In this document: positions 9,930-18,419 of the stretch, one piece after another
Layout: each line of letters opens with the position of its first letter
Numbering within the stretch: position 1 is the stretch's first letter
Source: Paenibacillus sp. 32O-W
GTDB taxonomy: Bacteria; Bacillota; Bacilli; Paenibacillales; NBRC-103111
DNA length: 64,000 bases
Assembly: GCF_007679495.1 (NCBI RefSeq)
Contig: NZ_VEGP01000019.1
Coordinates: 1-64,000 of the forward strand
Direction of reading: 5' to 3'
Program-made: the position numbers and the translations under genes
Notes under the pieces: model-generated
The model's database searches: none
What the model was told of the DNA's origin: nothing
Seen by the model: only the letters and a program-made list of their open reading frames with translations

Positions 9930-10110
9930 CAAAAATGCAGGTCTTTGGAAGAAATTCGGTTGAAATCGGCCAAAGACATGCGAAAGTGCAGTTGAATTCG
10001 GCATTTAACTGATTTTGGTCTTTTCCGGGGATTTACCTGCAGGTTTGCTCGTCTTCGGCAATGTTTGGCGATATCACGCTGATTGACATGCATTTTTGCT
10101 TGTCATTTGA
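9930..10110. repeat. Intergenic repeat, family shared with 30023-30222
   Basis: Contains GCAGGTCTTTGG, CCAAAGACATGCGAAAGTGC, GATTTACCTGCAGG and TTTGCTCGTCTT. Matching pieces (AAAGACGAGCAAAAGTGCAG, ATTTACCTGCAC and related words) occur in the intergenic region after argS. Direct and inverted copies coexist, as in REP-like extragenic repeats. Confidence 0.5.
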
Positions 10111-10140
10111 AGCCATCCTTCGGCTGTTCAGTTGATAGGA

Positions 10141-10256
10141 AGGAAGCCCAAACATGCCTTGATGTGCTGAACATCACCATACATCGCGCAGATAAAAGAG
10201 ACAGGAAGCCAAACTTGTCTCTAAGGGCCGAGCATCGCCTTACATTGTGCAGACAA
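10141..10256 (+). repeat. Two imperfect direct repeats of about 55 bp
   Basis: Units at 10141-10194 and 10203-10256 share AGGAAGCC, AAAC-TG, GAACATC/GAGCATC and ACAT-G-GCAGA-AA with about 25 percent difference and a period of 62. They sit just upstream of the glycosyltransferase gene and could mark a duplicated regulatory segment. Confidence 0.45.
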
Positions 10257-10324
10257 GTTAGCTTCGCGGTCCGAACTTGGCGTAAAGTGTTCTAATCATT
10301 CACCAGACTTTTAGGAGGATTCTC

Positions 10325-11464
10325 ATGAACGTACTGCAAGCATTATTTTTCCCGCCGGAGCAGCCCGGGGGAGTATCTTCGATGATTCCGTTTATGAAGG
10401 AGCGTTTTGTCAGAAACAGCTGGGGAATGGAACTGTTCTACCTGCCGAGGAGACTTAGGGGGAAAGGAAACGAGCCGGTGGAGTTCGCCACCTTCGATTG
10501 GAAGGCTTACGGGGGCCATCCCGTTGTTGATAAATATATTCAAACCTATAAAGATTACGTTTGGTGGACAAGGCTGCGCATCCGTCAGCGCTATGACCTC
10601 ATCCACGCCCATCATCCGATTGCCGCGTTGGCTATGCGCCAGCTTTTTCCGGAGACCCCGGTTCTGTTGACCATCCATTCCAGCTACGAGAGAGAGCTGG
10701 TGCTGAACGGGCATATCGAGGCGGACGGGCCGGAGCATCGTTTCCTGACTTCGCTGTATCATGAGCTGGAAGTGAAGCTGGAGCAAATATTAACGGTATC
10801 GGAATCGTTTAAAAGCTACCTGTCCCATTATGTGCAGGAGCCGGACAAAATCAGAGTCGTTCCGAACGGGTTCGATGAAAGAAGATTTCGTCCCATGCCG
10901 CATGAGAATGAAGTTCCTCAATTGATTACGGTCTGCCGTCTGGTTCCGGCCAAAGGATTGGACATATTGCTGGCAGCCTGTTCGGAATTGAAGAAGCGCG
11001 GTCATTCCTTCGTGCTGCATATTATTGGAGACGGACCATACCGGCCGGAGCTGGAGCGGATGGCTGTTGATCTTGATGTGTATGAGGAAACTATATTCTA
11101 CGGCTATATGCTTCATCCGGAACAGTTTATGCCGTTCTTTGATATTTTCGTGCTGCCTTCCCGTGCCGAGGCCTTCGGCTCCGTCTTCGCGGAAGCGGCT
11201 CTCTGCCGGCTTGCGCTGGTCGGAACGAATGTCGGGGGAATCGCCGAGCAGATCGAGCATGGACGGAACGGGTTTCTAGTCCCGCCCGAGGATGCCGAAG
11301 CTCTGGCGGAGGCGCTCGCCAAGCTGATGGAGGAGCCCGATCTGCGCTCCCGGATGGCGGGCCTGGCGGAGAAGAAGGCCAAGTCAAATTACTCACTGCA
11401 GCGGGTGATTCGCCAATTGGCCAAGGTATACGAAGAATACCGGCGTCCCGAGGCCCGGGGGTAA
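10325..11464 (+). CDS. Glycosyltransferase family 4 (GT-B fold), 379 aa
   Basis: A cytoplasmic GT-B fold sugar transferase that uses a nucleotide-sugar donor. The N-terminal acceptor domain starts MNVLQALFFPPEQPGGVSSM, with the glycine-rich loop typical of GT4 enzymes. The C-terminal Glycos_transf_1 domain begins near residue 195 (LITVCRLVPAKGLDILL). It contains the donor-binding E-x7-E type segment FVLPSRAEAFGSVFAEAALC and the GTNVGGIAEQIEHGRNGFLV loop. AGGAGG sits ideally before ATG 10325. The gene stands alone, before a two-component system. Acceptor and product cannot be read from sequence; an envelope polysaccharide or glycolipid is the usual role. Confidence 0.88.
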   Translation: MNVLQALFFPPEQPGGVSSMIPFMKERFVRNSWGMELFYLPRRLRGKGNEPVEFATFDWKAYGGHPVVDKYIQTYKDYVWWTRLRIRQRYDLIHAHHPIAALAMRQLFPETPVLLTIHSSYERELVLNGHIEADGPEHRFLTSLYHELEVKLEQILTVSESFKSYLSHYVQEPDKIRVVPNGFDERRFRPMPHENEVPQLITVCRLVPAKGLDILLAACSELKKRGHSFVLHIIGDGPYRPELERMAVDLDVYEETIFYGYMLHPEQFMPFFDIFVLPSRAEAFGSVFAEAALCRLALVGTNVGGIAEQIEHGRNGFLVPPEDAEALAEALAKLMEEPDLRSRMAGLAEKKAKSNYSLQRVIRQLAKVYEEYRRPEARG

Positions 11465-11679
11465 TAGTTGTCTACGCCGTGCCGAAGCGGCGGAAGCGGC
11501 TAGACAGCAGGTTCTTGCCGCCTTTAGGCTGGCAGAGCGACCGGTAGTCACGCATAGTTTTCCTTTTTTTTCATTGCAAGAACTTGGACCGTACGATGTG
11601 TTAAAATAGGACAATGATGGAAAAAACAAACCGATGATGAGGCTACGAACATAGGGATTGGAAAGGGTAGAAGGTACAG

Positions 11680-12375
11680 ATGAACAAACAAGTTCTTATC
11701 GTGGATGACGATAAAGAAATTGCCAAGCTTATAGAAATCTATTTGGTGAATGAAGGGTATAAAGTCATCAAGGCGCATAACGGTCGGGAGGCGCTGAAAG
11801 TCATTTCTACGGAAAGTATTCAACTGGTCATTCTCGATGTTATGATGCCGGGGCTCGACGGATTGGAGGTTTGCCGGCAAATTCGGGAGAAGGATAATAT
11901 TCCGATTCTGATGCTGAGCGCCAAGGGAGAGGATATAGACAAAATACTCGGGCTCACGACCGGAGCCGACGATTATATGGTCAAACCGTTCAACCCTCTG
12001 GAATTGCTTGCGCGGGTCAAGTCGCTCTTCCGCAGAACTTTTGACCTCAATCCGCAGCTTCAGGCTTCAGGCGACGGGACAATTACGATTCATTCTCTGC
12101 AAATTAACAAATCGACTCACACCGTTACGGTAGAGGGACATAGGGTCAATTTAACCTCGTTGGAGTTTGATATTCTTTATTTGCTGGCCAGCCATCCGGG
12201 GAGGGTGTTCAGCGCCGAGGAAATTTTCGAAAGAGTGTGGAAAGAGAAGTATTACCAATCCCATAACACGGTTATGGTTCATATCAGCAAGCTGCGGGAT
12301 AAATTGGAAAGCGAGCCGGGAGGAACGAAGCTGATCCAAACGGTATGGGGAGTCGGGTATAAAATTGATCACTAA
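11680..12375 (+). CDS. OmpR/PhoB-family response regulator, VanR-like, 231 aa
   Basis: Receiver domain residues 1-118 with acidic pocket D9/D10, phospho-acceptor D53 (VILDVMMPG) and conserved K101 (YMVKPFNP). A winged-helix Trans_reg_C domain spans about 130-231, with LTSLEFDILYLLASHPGRVF and the final QTVWGVGYKI. It accepts phosphate from the histidine kinase that overlaps its 3' end and then binds promoter DNA. An AAGG element precedes ATG 11680. The receiver resembles VanR-type regulators, whose known members control cell-wall modification genes. A D,D-carboxypeptidase gene lies 2 kb downstream in the same direction. Confidence 0.92.
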   Translation: MNKQVLIVDDDKEIAKLIEIYLVNEGYKVIKAHNGREALKVISTESIQLVILDVMMPGLDGLEVCRQIREKDNIPILMLSAKGEDIDKILGLTTGADDYMVKPFNPLELLARVKSLFRRTFDLNPQLQASGDGTITIHSLQINKSTHTVTVEGHRVNLTSLEFDILYLLASHPGRVFSAEEIFERVWKEKYYQSHNTVMVHISKLRDKLESEPGGTKLIQTVWGVGYKIDH

Positions 12376-13474
12376 TTTATTTTACAGACTTCGTTGGAAG
12401 CTGCTTCTGCTTTTTGTCATTTCGCTTGTATTTTCTTTGCTGGGGGTGCTGTTTCTGTTCGTTACCGCCCAACTGCTGGTGGCGGCTGGGCCCAATATTA
12501 TCAGCCAATTCTTTAGAAGCTTGTACTACACGGTCGGGCCTGTGTCGGTATCGCTTGTAACGGGGGTGGTTTTGTTCATTGGCTTTGTTGTCCTGCTCAG
12601 CCATCGAAGTATCCGATATCTTGGTCAAATCACGAAAGCGGTACAGCAAATCTCCTCCGGCGATTTCGATGTGCGTATCCCCGTCCGTTCCCGGGACGAG
12701 CTGGGGGAACTCGGAGAGAACATCAACCGGATGGCGGAACAGCTCAAGGTGTCTATTGAAGAAGAGCGGAGAGCGGAGCGGACGAAGAACGAGCTGATTA
12801 CCAGCGTTTCGCATGATTTGCGGACGCCGCTGACATCGATTAACGGCTATCTGGGGCTGATCGAGCAGGACCGTTACCGGGACGAGGTAGAACTCCGTTA
12901 TTATGTCAACATTGCCTACGACAAAGCCCAGCGGCTGACGGGGCTGATCAACGATTTGTTCGAATATGCAAGAGCAAGCGGAGGAGGAATGAAATTGAAG
13001 CCCTCCCCCATTAATCTCGTCGAGATGCTCGGGCAGCTTGCGGCCCAATTTCGTTTGCAGCTGGAACGGACGGGCATGGAGTGCCGGTTGTTTTTTCCGG
13101 AAGAAAAAATTATCATTACGGCCGATGGAGACAAGCTGGTCCGTGTGTTTGAAAATTTGCTGATCAACGCCATGAATTACGGCAAGGACGGAAAATATAT
13201 CGATTTAAGAGTGACACGGGAAAACGGCGATGCGGTTGTGCATGTGGTCAACTACGGGGAGCCTATTCCGAACACGGATCTTCCTCATATTTTTGACCGG
13301 TTCTATCGTGTGGAGAAATCGAGGGCCGAGGAAACGGGTGGCTCGGGTCTCGGGCTGGCGATTGCCAAGACGATTGTCGATCTCCATGGCGGTACGATCT
13401 CGGCCGATAGCGATCAATTAAGAACGCTGTTTGAAATCAGACTCCCGATAACAAATCCCGCGGCTCAGGCATAG
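12365..13474 (+). CDS. HAMP-domain sensor histidine kinase, VanS-like, 369 aa
   Basis: Membrane sensor kinase, partner of the preceding response regulator. The TTG start overlaps the regulator stop by 11 bases, indicating translational coupling. Two transmembrane helices (about 13-40 and 57-79) flank a very short outside loop of about 17 residues, so the sensor probably reads the membrane or a partner protein rather than a soluble ligand. A HAMP linker follows (about 80-132), then the HisKA domain with H150 in SVSHDLRTPLTS. The ATPase domain carries the N box (ENLLINAMNYG), IFDRFYRVEKS and the G box GGSGLGLAIAK. VanS-like architecture and the nearby D,D-carboxypeptidase suggest a role in wall stress; the signal itself is unknown. 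Confidence 0.92.
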   Translation: MITNLFYRLRWKLLLLFVISLVFSLLGVLFLFVTAQLLVAAGPNIISQFFRSLYYTVGPVSVSLVTGVVLFIGFVVLLSHRSIRYLGQITKAVQQISSGDFDVRIPVRSRDELGELGENINRMAEQLKVSIEEERRAERTKNELITSVSHDLRTPLTSINGYLGLIEQDRYRDEVELRYYVNIAYDKAQRLTGLINDLFEYARASGGGMKLKPSPINLVEMLGQLAAQFRLQLERTGMECRLFFPEEKIIITADGDKLVRVFENLLINAMNYGKDGKYIDLRVTRENGDAVVHVVNYGEPIPNTDLPHIFDRFYRVEKSRAEETGGSGLGLAIAKTIVDLHGGTISADSDQLRTLFEIRLPITNPAAQA

Positions 13475-13533
13475 TTCCTTTCGCATGGCGAGCCGTCTGC
13501 CGATACAAGGCTTCTTTGCAAGGTCTTTTCGAA

Positions 13534-13560
13534 AAGGCTTCGCATAGAAGCTTTTTTTAT
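13534..13560 (+). terminator. Rho-independent terminator of the two-component operon
   Basis: AGGCTTC-GCATA-GAAGCTT stem followed by a run of T residues, about 60 bases after the kinase stop. Confidence 0.75.
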
Positions 13561-13656
13561 TTTCGGGTAATCGGAAAATTGTGTGGTTCTTCAGCAACAC
13601 TTCAACTTTCATCCATATCCGGCAATTTCTCAAAGAAGGTTTCATAGGTTGTTTTG

Positions 13657-14157
13657 TTAATTAATTATATTTTCTTCGTTTAATCCACTAACATGAAAGG
13701 CTTCCATTTTGTTATCATAACGTGCTATAAAAGCAACTTTCCCCTCCGTTATTCTCATATAAGTAAAGACGGTGGCTTGGCCTCTTATTTCACCATTCTC
13801 TTCATACCATGTACCTTGTTGTTCGAGAACAATATCATGCCATTTAGCGAAGCGATTTACCGTGACTAATTTAAGGTTTGCTCGATCTAACCAGTCCGCT
13901 AAATGATGACTTCCACTAACCGACCCTTTAGGTCCGATAATTTCAATGTCTGTACGAGTCAATCCAAGTAGTGAGGGAATATCTTTTTCATTCGACTTTT
14001 CAATCCATTGTTCAGCCGTTTCAATTGTTGATGTTAGTGTTGCTCTTTCAGATTTATGTTTGAGGAACGAGGAAGAACGTTCAATAAGCTGCTGTTCATT
14101 GATGTTAAAAACGTTTAGCAAAAGCTCCCTGACCTCTTGTTTGTTAGATTCATCCAT
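13657..14157 (-). CDS. NTF2/SnoaL-like protein, 166 aa
   Basis: A small cytosolic protein with the look of a SnoaL/NTF2-like cone fold in its second half: RTDIEIIGPKGSVSGSHHLADWL, then EQQGTWYEENGEIRGQATVFTYMRITEGKVAFIARYDN. Such domains bind small ligands or act as isomerases; here no catalytic residue can be assigned. The first 45 residues are helical and not part of the fold. No strong ribosome binding site precedes ATG 14157. The gene is clearly more AT-rich than its neighbours and lies on the opposite strand between the two-component system and the D,D-carboxypeptidase, so it may be an insertion from elsewhere. Confidence 0.6.
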   Translation of the reverse strand: MDESNKQEVRELLLNVFNINEQQLIERSSSFLKHKSERATLTSTIETAEQWIEKSNEKDIPSLLGLTRTDIEIIGPKGSVSGSHHLADWLDRANLKLVTVNRFAKWHDIVLEQQGTWYEENGEIRGQATVFTYMRITEGKVAFIARYDNKMEAFHVSGLNEENIIN

Positions 14158-14404
14158 AAATAATCCGATTACGTTATTTTTCTAAATAGAAATTTAAGAA
14201 ATTCTTTAGCTATTGTTATCTATTGGTTAAACAATTTTCGGTAAAGTAAGGACCAGATATAACGAGAGTTCGGTAAACGTGGAATTAAGCAATGCATGAA
14301 GAAGGCAGCGGCGGCTATGGGCCGAGATTTGGCCATTCTTGCAGAGCTGGTCCAGGGACGGACGTTCAGACAGTAACAGATTGACGGAGGAAAGGGTCGG
14401 AAGC

Positions 14405-15334
14405 ATGAAGCAAAAATTTGCACTTTTTGTATGTATTGTTGCAGTAGTACTACTGGTTAATATGGTAGGGAAAGATCAGTGGAGCCGGGTATGGGGACAT
14501 GTCAAGGTTCAGACCAACAACCGCCAATTCGCGATGAATGAAATTCGGGGAGAAGCCGCCATTCTGATGGATCAGAGAACAGGCAAGGTTCTTTTCTATA
14601 AGAATGATAAGGAAAGGATGTATCCTGCCAGCACGACGAAAATATTGACCGCACTTCTTGCCCTCGAGCTGGGAGACCTGGACGAAATGGTTCAGGTTGG
14701 GGAAGAAGCGGTTCCGCACCCCGGGGAAAGCAGGGCGGGGCTTGTGCCCGGGCAGCAGTTCAAGCTGATCGATCTGCTCCATGCCCTCATGCTGCCTTCA
14801 GGCAATGACGCGGCAAGGACGATCGCCATTCATATTGCGGGCAAAGTAAGCGGCCGCGAGGATATGGAGCCTGACGAGGCAATAGACTACTTCGCCCAGC
14901 TTATGAATAATAGAGCGAAGCAAGCGGGGGCGAAGCAGTCCCATTTTGTCAATCCTCACGGTTTGCATGATGAGAATCACTATACAACCGCCCGCGATCT
15001 GATGATGATCGCCAGTGAAGCGATTAAGAACGAGCAGTTCCGGAAAATTGTCAATACGGGGCAATATACCGCATACAGCAAGGGTAGAAACCATGCAGAT
15101 ACGCTAAGCTTTACCAACACCAATCAATTACTTCAAAGAAACAGCGGCTACTATTTCGAAGGGGCGGACGGCATTAAAACCGGGTTTACGGATCAGGCAG
15201 GTTATTGTTTAGTCTCCTCGGCTACCCGTTATAATGCCGGATTGATCGCTATCGTGCTCAAATCTACGAATGATGAAGTCTGGCGGGATTCCAACCATCT
15301 GCTCGAGTACGGATTCAAGGCTCTGTCCCAATAA
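14405..15334 (+). CDS. D-alanyl-D-alanine carboxypeptidase (peptidase S11, DacF-like), 309 aa
   Basis: Penicillin-binding-protein-type serine peptidase that removes the terminal D-Ala from peptidoglycan stem peptides outside the cell. The N-terminal hydrophobic segment (residues 5-21) is a signal or anchor helix. All three active-site motifs are present: S76-T-T-K79, S132-G-N134 and K258-T-G. The protein stops soon after the catalytic domain, so it lacks the C-terminal PBP5_C domain and amphipathic anchor of full-length DacA/DacF. GGAGGAAAGG lies 10-19 bases before ATG 14405, which fixes the start. The VanRS-like pair upstream is a possible regulator, since D,D-carboxypeptidases (VanY) accompany VanRS in known clusters; that link is inference. 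Confidence 0.9.
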   Translation: MKQKFALFVCIVAVVLLVNMVGKDQWSRVWGHVKVQTNNRQFAMNEIRGEAAILMDQRTGKVLFYKNDKERMYPASTTKILTALLALELGDLDEMVQVGEEAVPHPGESRAGLVPGQQFKLIDLLHALMLPSGNDAARTIAIHIAGKVSGREDMEPDEAIDYFAQLMNNRAKQAGAKQSHFVNPHGLHDENHYTTARDLMMIASEAIKNEQFRKIVNTGQYTAYSKGRNHADTLSFTNTNQLLQRNSGYYFEGADGIKTGFTDQAGYCLVSSATRYNAGLIAIVLKSTNDEVWRDSNHLLEYGFKALSQ

Positions 15335-15630
15335 GATTCAACCGTTCTTATGTAAATGAAGCATCATCTGATACTGTGCATACGGATACTGATCTCGCGT
15401 TCTAGTGAAGAATGCTGCATCTTTTTGTACCGGGCCAATCGAAAATAGTTTCTGGACAGAGCTTTCCGCGTATAGGATAATTAAATAGAATTCAATTGAT
15501 TTTCGGAGAACGGGAAACCGCGATCGGAAAGGAGACGGAAGGAACGCTTCTTTTCTTCGTAGGACGATTGGCAGAAACTCTTAATCGTCCCAACTGAAAA
15601 TCTTGAATGATCTATTACGCAGGGGGCTTG
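15335..15630. other. Intergenic region before the secreted hydrolase
   Basis: About 300 bases with no gene. AT-rich tracts around 15470-15500 may carry the promoter of the next gene; nothing can be assigned firmly. Confidence 0.3.
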
Positions 15631-17307
15631 ATGAAAACGATGAAACAAGTTAAATGGAAAAAGGTTGCGGCCGGTACTGTGCTTGCTATTAGCTTAAGCC
15701 TTCCAGTGAATGTGATGGCGGCTCCGGTTCCCGTTGCTAGTGTGACAGTTGAGGCTGCCATTGCGGATTTGGTGCCTCTCAGAGCCGTTGCAGAATCGAT
15801 CGGTGCCCAAGTATCTTGGAATCAGGAAACTTATCAGGCGGAAGTGCGCCGGGGAACCCAGTCGCTTACGGTGACCATCGGCGAACAGAAGGCAATCGTG
15901 AACGGTGCGGAAGTGCATATGAACAAAGCGGCAGAACTGGTCAATGAAACGACGATGGTTCCGCTGGATGTCATTAGTCAGGCTTTCCAGGCCGAGCTCG
16001 AATGGAATGACGAAACCGGCCTTACGATTGACAGCAATGATCTTATCTCTATTAGCGGTTATCTAATGAGCCTTGTCCAGAATGGGCAAATTTCCGAAAT
16101 CCCCTCTTACATGAGCGCCCCATTGCAGAAGGCCATGCAGCCGGAGTTGATTGCGGCTATTAATGCGCAATTAACTGCAATGTACGGCACTATTGAACAG
16201 TTGGCCGGCGTACAGCGGGAAGATAATGCTGTGCACAACAATGTGAAATTGACCTATATGACGGACAGACAGCTTCCTCTTGAAATAACGCTGCGATTCG
16301 ATCAGAATCAGAAGCTGGATGATGTTTACATTCCTTACTTGTCGGCGGGCGGTTATGAGAAGCCGGATTATGACGATTCGAGCGCCTACACGGAGAAAGA
16401 GGTAGTTATTGGCGAAGGGCAGTTTAAATTACCGGGCACCCTGACGCTTCCTGCAGGCGAAGGCCCGTTCCCGGTTGTTGTACTGGTTCATGGTTCGGGT
16501 CAGAACGATCGTGACGAAGCGGTAGGAGCCTATAAGCCTTTCCGTGATATTGCGGTCGGTCTGGCCGCGCAGGATGTAGCTGTGCTCCGATATGAGAAGC
16601 GGACTCGGGAATATCCTTACCAATCCATGTCCATCCCGAATTTCACCGTTAAAGAGGAAACGGTCGATGACGCTCTGGAAGCAGTGAAGTATCTGCTTAA
16701 GGAAGACAAGATCGATTCCGAACGGATTTATCTGGCCGGGCATAGTCAAGGCGCCATGCTCGTTCCCCGGATGATCGAGGCGGATGAAGAAGGCCATATT
16801 GCCGGCGCCGCCGTTATTTCCGGACCTTCAACTCCTCTGGAGGATATCCTGCTGTGGCAATTCGAGAACCAATTGGACAATGCCAAGAAAGCCCAGGCTC
16901 CTGCAGAGCAGATTGCGCAGCTGGAGCAGCAGATTGCATTGTTTAAGGAGGATTTGAAGGCGATCAAGGATCCTGCGGTGCAGACCCAACCGGATAATTT
17001 CTCCTTCGGAAATTTTGCCTGGTGGAAGGACTTCAGCAACTACTACGGCGGAGAAATCGCCAAGGAACAATCGGTTCCGCTGGTCATTATGCAGGGGGAG
17101 AACGATATCCAGGTGCCTGCTAAAGAGCTGGATGGCTGGAAAGAAGCGCTAACCGCACGCAGCGATGTGACCTACAAGCTTTATCCGAAGATGAACCACT
17201 TCCTGATCGAGGTGGACCAGCCGTCTACCGGAATGGAATATTCGGTTCCGGGTAACGTATCCAAGCAGCTCATAGACGATTTGGCGGAATGGATTAAGAA
17301 TAATTAA
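15631..17307 (+). CDS. Secreted alpha/beta hydrolase with copper-amine-oxidase-like N-terminal (stalk) domain, 558 aa
   Basis: Exported esterase/peptidase-type hydrolase. Residues 1-32 are a signal peptide ending VNVMAAP. Residues about 40-140 form the Cu_amine_oxidN1 'stalk' domain (LVPLRAVAESIGAQVSW), a wall-associated module common in Paenibacillaceae and not a copper enzyme. A DUF3887-like region follows (about 145-245). The hydrolase domain starts near 260. It has VLVHGSGQNDRD (oxyanion hole), the nucleophile elbow GHSQGAM, the acid in MQGENDIQVP and the histidine in KMNHFLIE, so the triad is complete. AGGGGG lies just before ATG 15631; ATG 15640 is an alternative. A strong terminator follows. 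The substrate is unknown. Confidence 0.87.
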   Translation: MKTMKQVKWKKVAAGTVLAISLSLPVNVMAAPVPVASVTVEAAIADLVPLRAVAESIGAQVSWNQETYQAEVRRGTQSLTVTIGEQKAIVNGAEVHMNKAAELVNETTMVPLDVISQAFQAELEWNDETGLTIDSNDLISISGYLMSLVQNGQISEIPSYMSAPLQKAMQPELIAAINAQLTAMYGTIEQLAGVQREDNAVHNNVKLTYMTDRQLPLEITLRFDQNQKLDDVYIPYLSAGGYEKPDYDDSSAYTEKEVVIGEGQFKLPGTLTLPAGEGPFPVVVLVHGSGQNDRDEAVGAYKPFRDIAVGLAAQDVAVLRYEKRTREYPYQSMSIPNFTVKEETVDDALEAVKYLLKEDKIDSERIYLAGHSQGAMLVPRMIEADEEGHIAGAAVISGPSTPLEDILLWQFENQLDNAKKAQAPAEQIAQLEQQIALFKEDLKAIKDPAVQTQPDNFSFGNFAWWKDFSNYYGGEIAKEQSVPLVIMQGENDIQVPAKELDGWKEALTARSDVTYKLYPKMNHFLIEVDQPSTGMEYSVPGNVSKQLIDDLAEWIKNN

Positions 17308-17315
17308 ACTCATTG

Positions 17316-17340
17316 GCCGGGGGAAACCCCGGCTTTTTCT
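17316..17340 (+). terminator. Strong rho-independent terminator
   Basis: Perfect 7-bp stem GCCGGGG-GAAA-CCCCGGC followed by TTTTT, directly after the hydrolase gene. Confidence 0.9.
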
Positions 17341-17382
17341 TTTCCGGCACGGATATCTAGTGGATTTATTTGTGGGTGTTTT

Positions 17383-17448
17383 ACCTGTTCTTATATTTCA
17401 TCGGTAGAACGCGCCTGTCCAAAGGACGGCGATAGCCGTTTATCCTTG
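17383..17448 (+). repeat. Structured intergenic repeat, copy A
   Basis: One of four copies in the window (A-D). Core: CTTATATTTCATCGGTA, then CGCCTGTCC-AAA-GGACGG, then GATAGCCGTTTATCCTTG. This copy has GTAGAACG where the others have GTAAACG, so its outer stem is damaged. It lacks the AT-rich 5' hairpin seen in copies C and D. Confidence 0.75.
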
Positions 17449-17449
17449 T

Positions 17450-18010
17450 GCGAGTTTGCTCTGACGCGTCTAACTGAATTTATACAGCTAGTTTGCTTTT
17501 CTAGAGCGAAAGACGGTAACTACCTTGAAAATCCGTCTATTTTACCGTCTGCAGGCATCGTTGCAAGCGTAGCGGCACGTCTAACTGTATTTTGTACAGG
17601 TAGATTCAAGCGAATGGGCGAAAATGATCAAACTAACTGGATAAACTACAGTTAAAATGGGCAACTTTGGGTGAAACGACTGTTTTGGCGCAAACTAGCT
17701 GTAGGTTTTCCAGTTAGTTTCCATATTTCTTCCGAATATAGAAATCTAACTGTATGAAATCCATTTAGTCTTCAAATTTCACACTATTGAAGCAATTCAA
17801 CTCTATTCTACCTTGATAATCCATCCATTTTCATCATCGATGGTGTCGCGTTCAGCGGCATGGGGGTCTAGCTGCAAAATGCAGCTAGTTTGTGCAAAAA
17901 GGCGATTTCAGCAAAAAACCTCGATTCAAAATGTAGTTTTTCCATTTATTTCAATAGCCTTCCACCATTCGCTCGAATTTACCTACATACAAATACAGCT
18001 AAATGTTTAC
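17450..18010. repeat. Cluster of CTAACTGTA/TACAG short repeats
   Basis: Repeated near-copies of TCTAACTG-ATTT-TACAG and their reverse complements (for example near 17467, 17580, 17630, 17695, 17746 and 17868). They are spaced irregularly with no open reading frame. Confidence 0.5.
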
Positions 18011-18147
18011 CAAACGAAGGGATGGCGACCGACCGGCCATGAATATTTGATGGGTCCCGCTAGTCGGCCGCGTTCAGAAGAATTAGACCCCGTCTCAGCC
18101 GGGGGCGAAGGAGCTACGAAGGTTGCAGCTTAGCGGCTTTTTCCCGA

Positions 18148-18184
18148 ATAAAACAAACGGCCAACGCCTCACAAGGCACTGACC
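18148..18184 (-). terminator. Terminator of the YjcZ-like gene
   Basis: Read on the minus strand: an 11-bp stem with wobble pairs (GGTCAGTGCCT / AGGCGTTGGCC) followed by GTTTGTTTT. Confidence 0.65.
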
Positions 18185-18222
18185 GTAATCAGACATATCC
18201 GGTTTCTCTGCAAGGACTTAAA

Positions 18223-18315
18223 TCAGATCCAGGCGCGAGAAACGATGACCAAGAGTATGAAGAGAACCAGAATAACTCCGGTGCTGGTCCAGAGTCCACC
18301 TGCAGGATGTCCCAT
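18223..18315 (-). CDS. YjcZ-type sporulation-associated membrane peptide, 30 aa
   Basis: A tiny protein, MGHPAGGLWT followed by a single hydrophobic helix (STGVILVLFILLVIV) and the tail SRAWI. The glycine-rich start and VLFILLVI helix match the YjcZ/YuzM family of short sporulation peptides in Bacillus and Paenibacillus. A purine-rich AAAGGGGG lies 7-8 bases before ATG 18315, and a terminator follows the stop, so the unit is complete and monocistronic. It probably sits in a spore or forespore membrane. The exact role of the family is not known. Confidence 0.8.
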   Translation of the reverse strand: MGHPAGGLWTSTGVILVLFILLVIVSRAWI

Positions 18316-18419
18316 GTTCAAGTCCCCCTTTCTCTTCCATCTGGTCCTATTTTATGCGATCGCGAGAAGGGAGGTCACGAGGGCATCATGAAATGTGCGA
18401 ATGCCTCTATTGTCTACGG

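Larger units (their letters stand above)
9439..10324. other. Long intergenic region with repeats
   Basis: No gene is supported across about 880 bases. At 9930-10110 are pieces of a repeat also found at 30023-30222 (GTGCAG, AAAGAC, GATTTACCTGCAGG and GCTCGTCTT motifs in both orientations). At 10141-10194 and 10203-10256 there are two imperfect copies of a unit of about 55 bp beginning AGGAAGCC-AAAC. The promoter of the glycosyltransferase gene presumably lies in the last 100 bases. Confidence 0.5.
17341..18222. other. Long repeat-rich intergenic region
   Basis: No gene is supported between the hydrolase terminator and the YjcZ-like peptide. It contains one copy of the structured intergenic repeat (17383-17448) and then about 550 bases rich in words such as CTAACTGTATTTTGTACAG, CAGTTAGTTT and ATACAGCTA in both orientations, ending near 18010. 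This looks like accumulated short extragenic repeats. Confidence 0.5.

Noticed and set aside
13520-13562. Third copy of the terminator-ending small-RNA element
   Set aside because: Only the TCTT-TCGAA-AGG-CTTC pattern next to the terminator is similar; the rest of the element is missing, so it is treated as an ordinary terminator.
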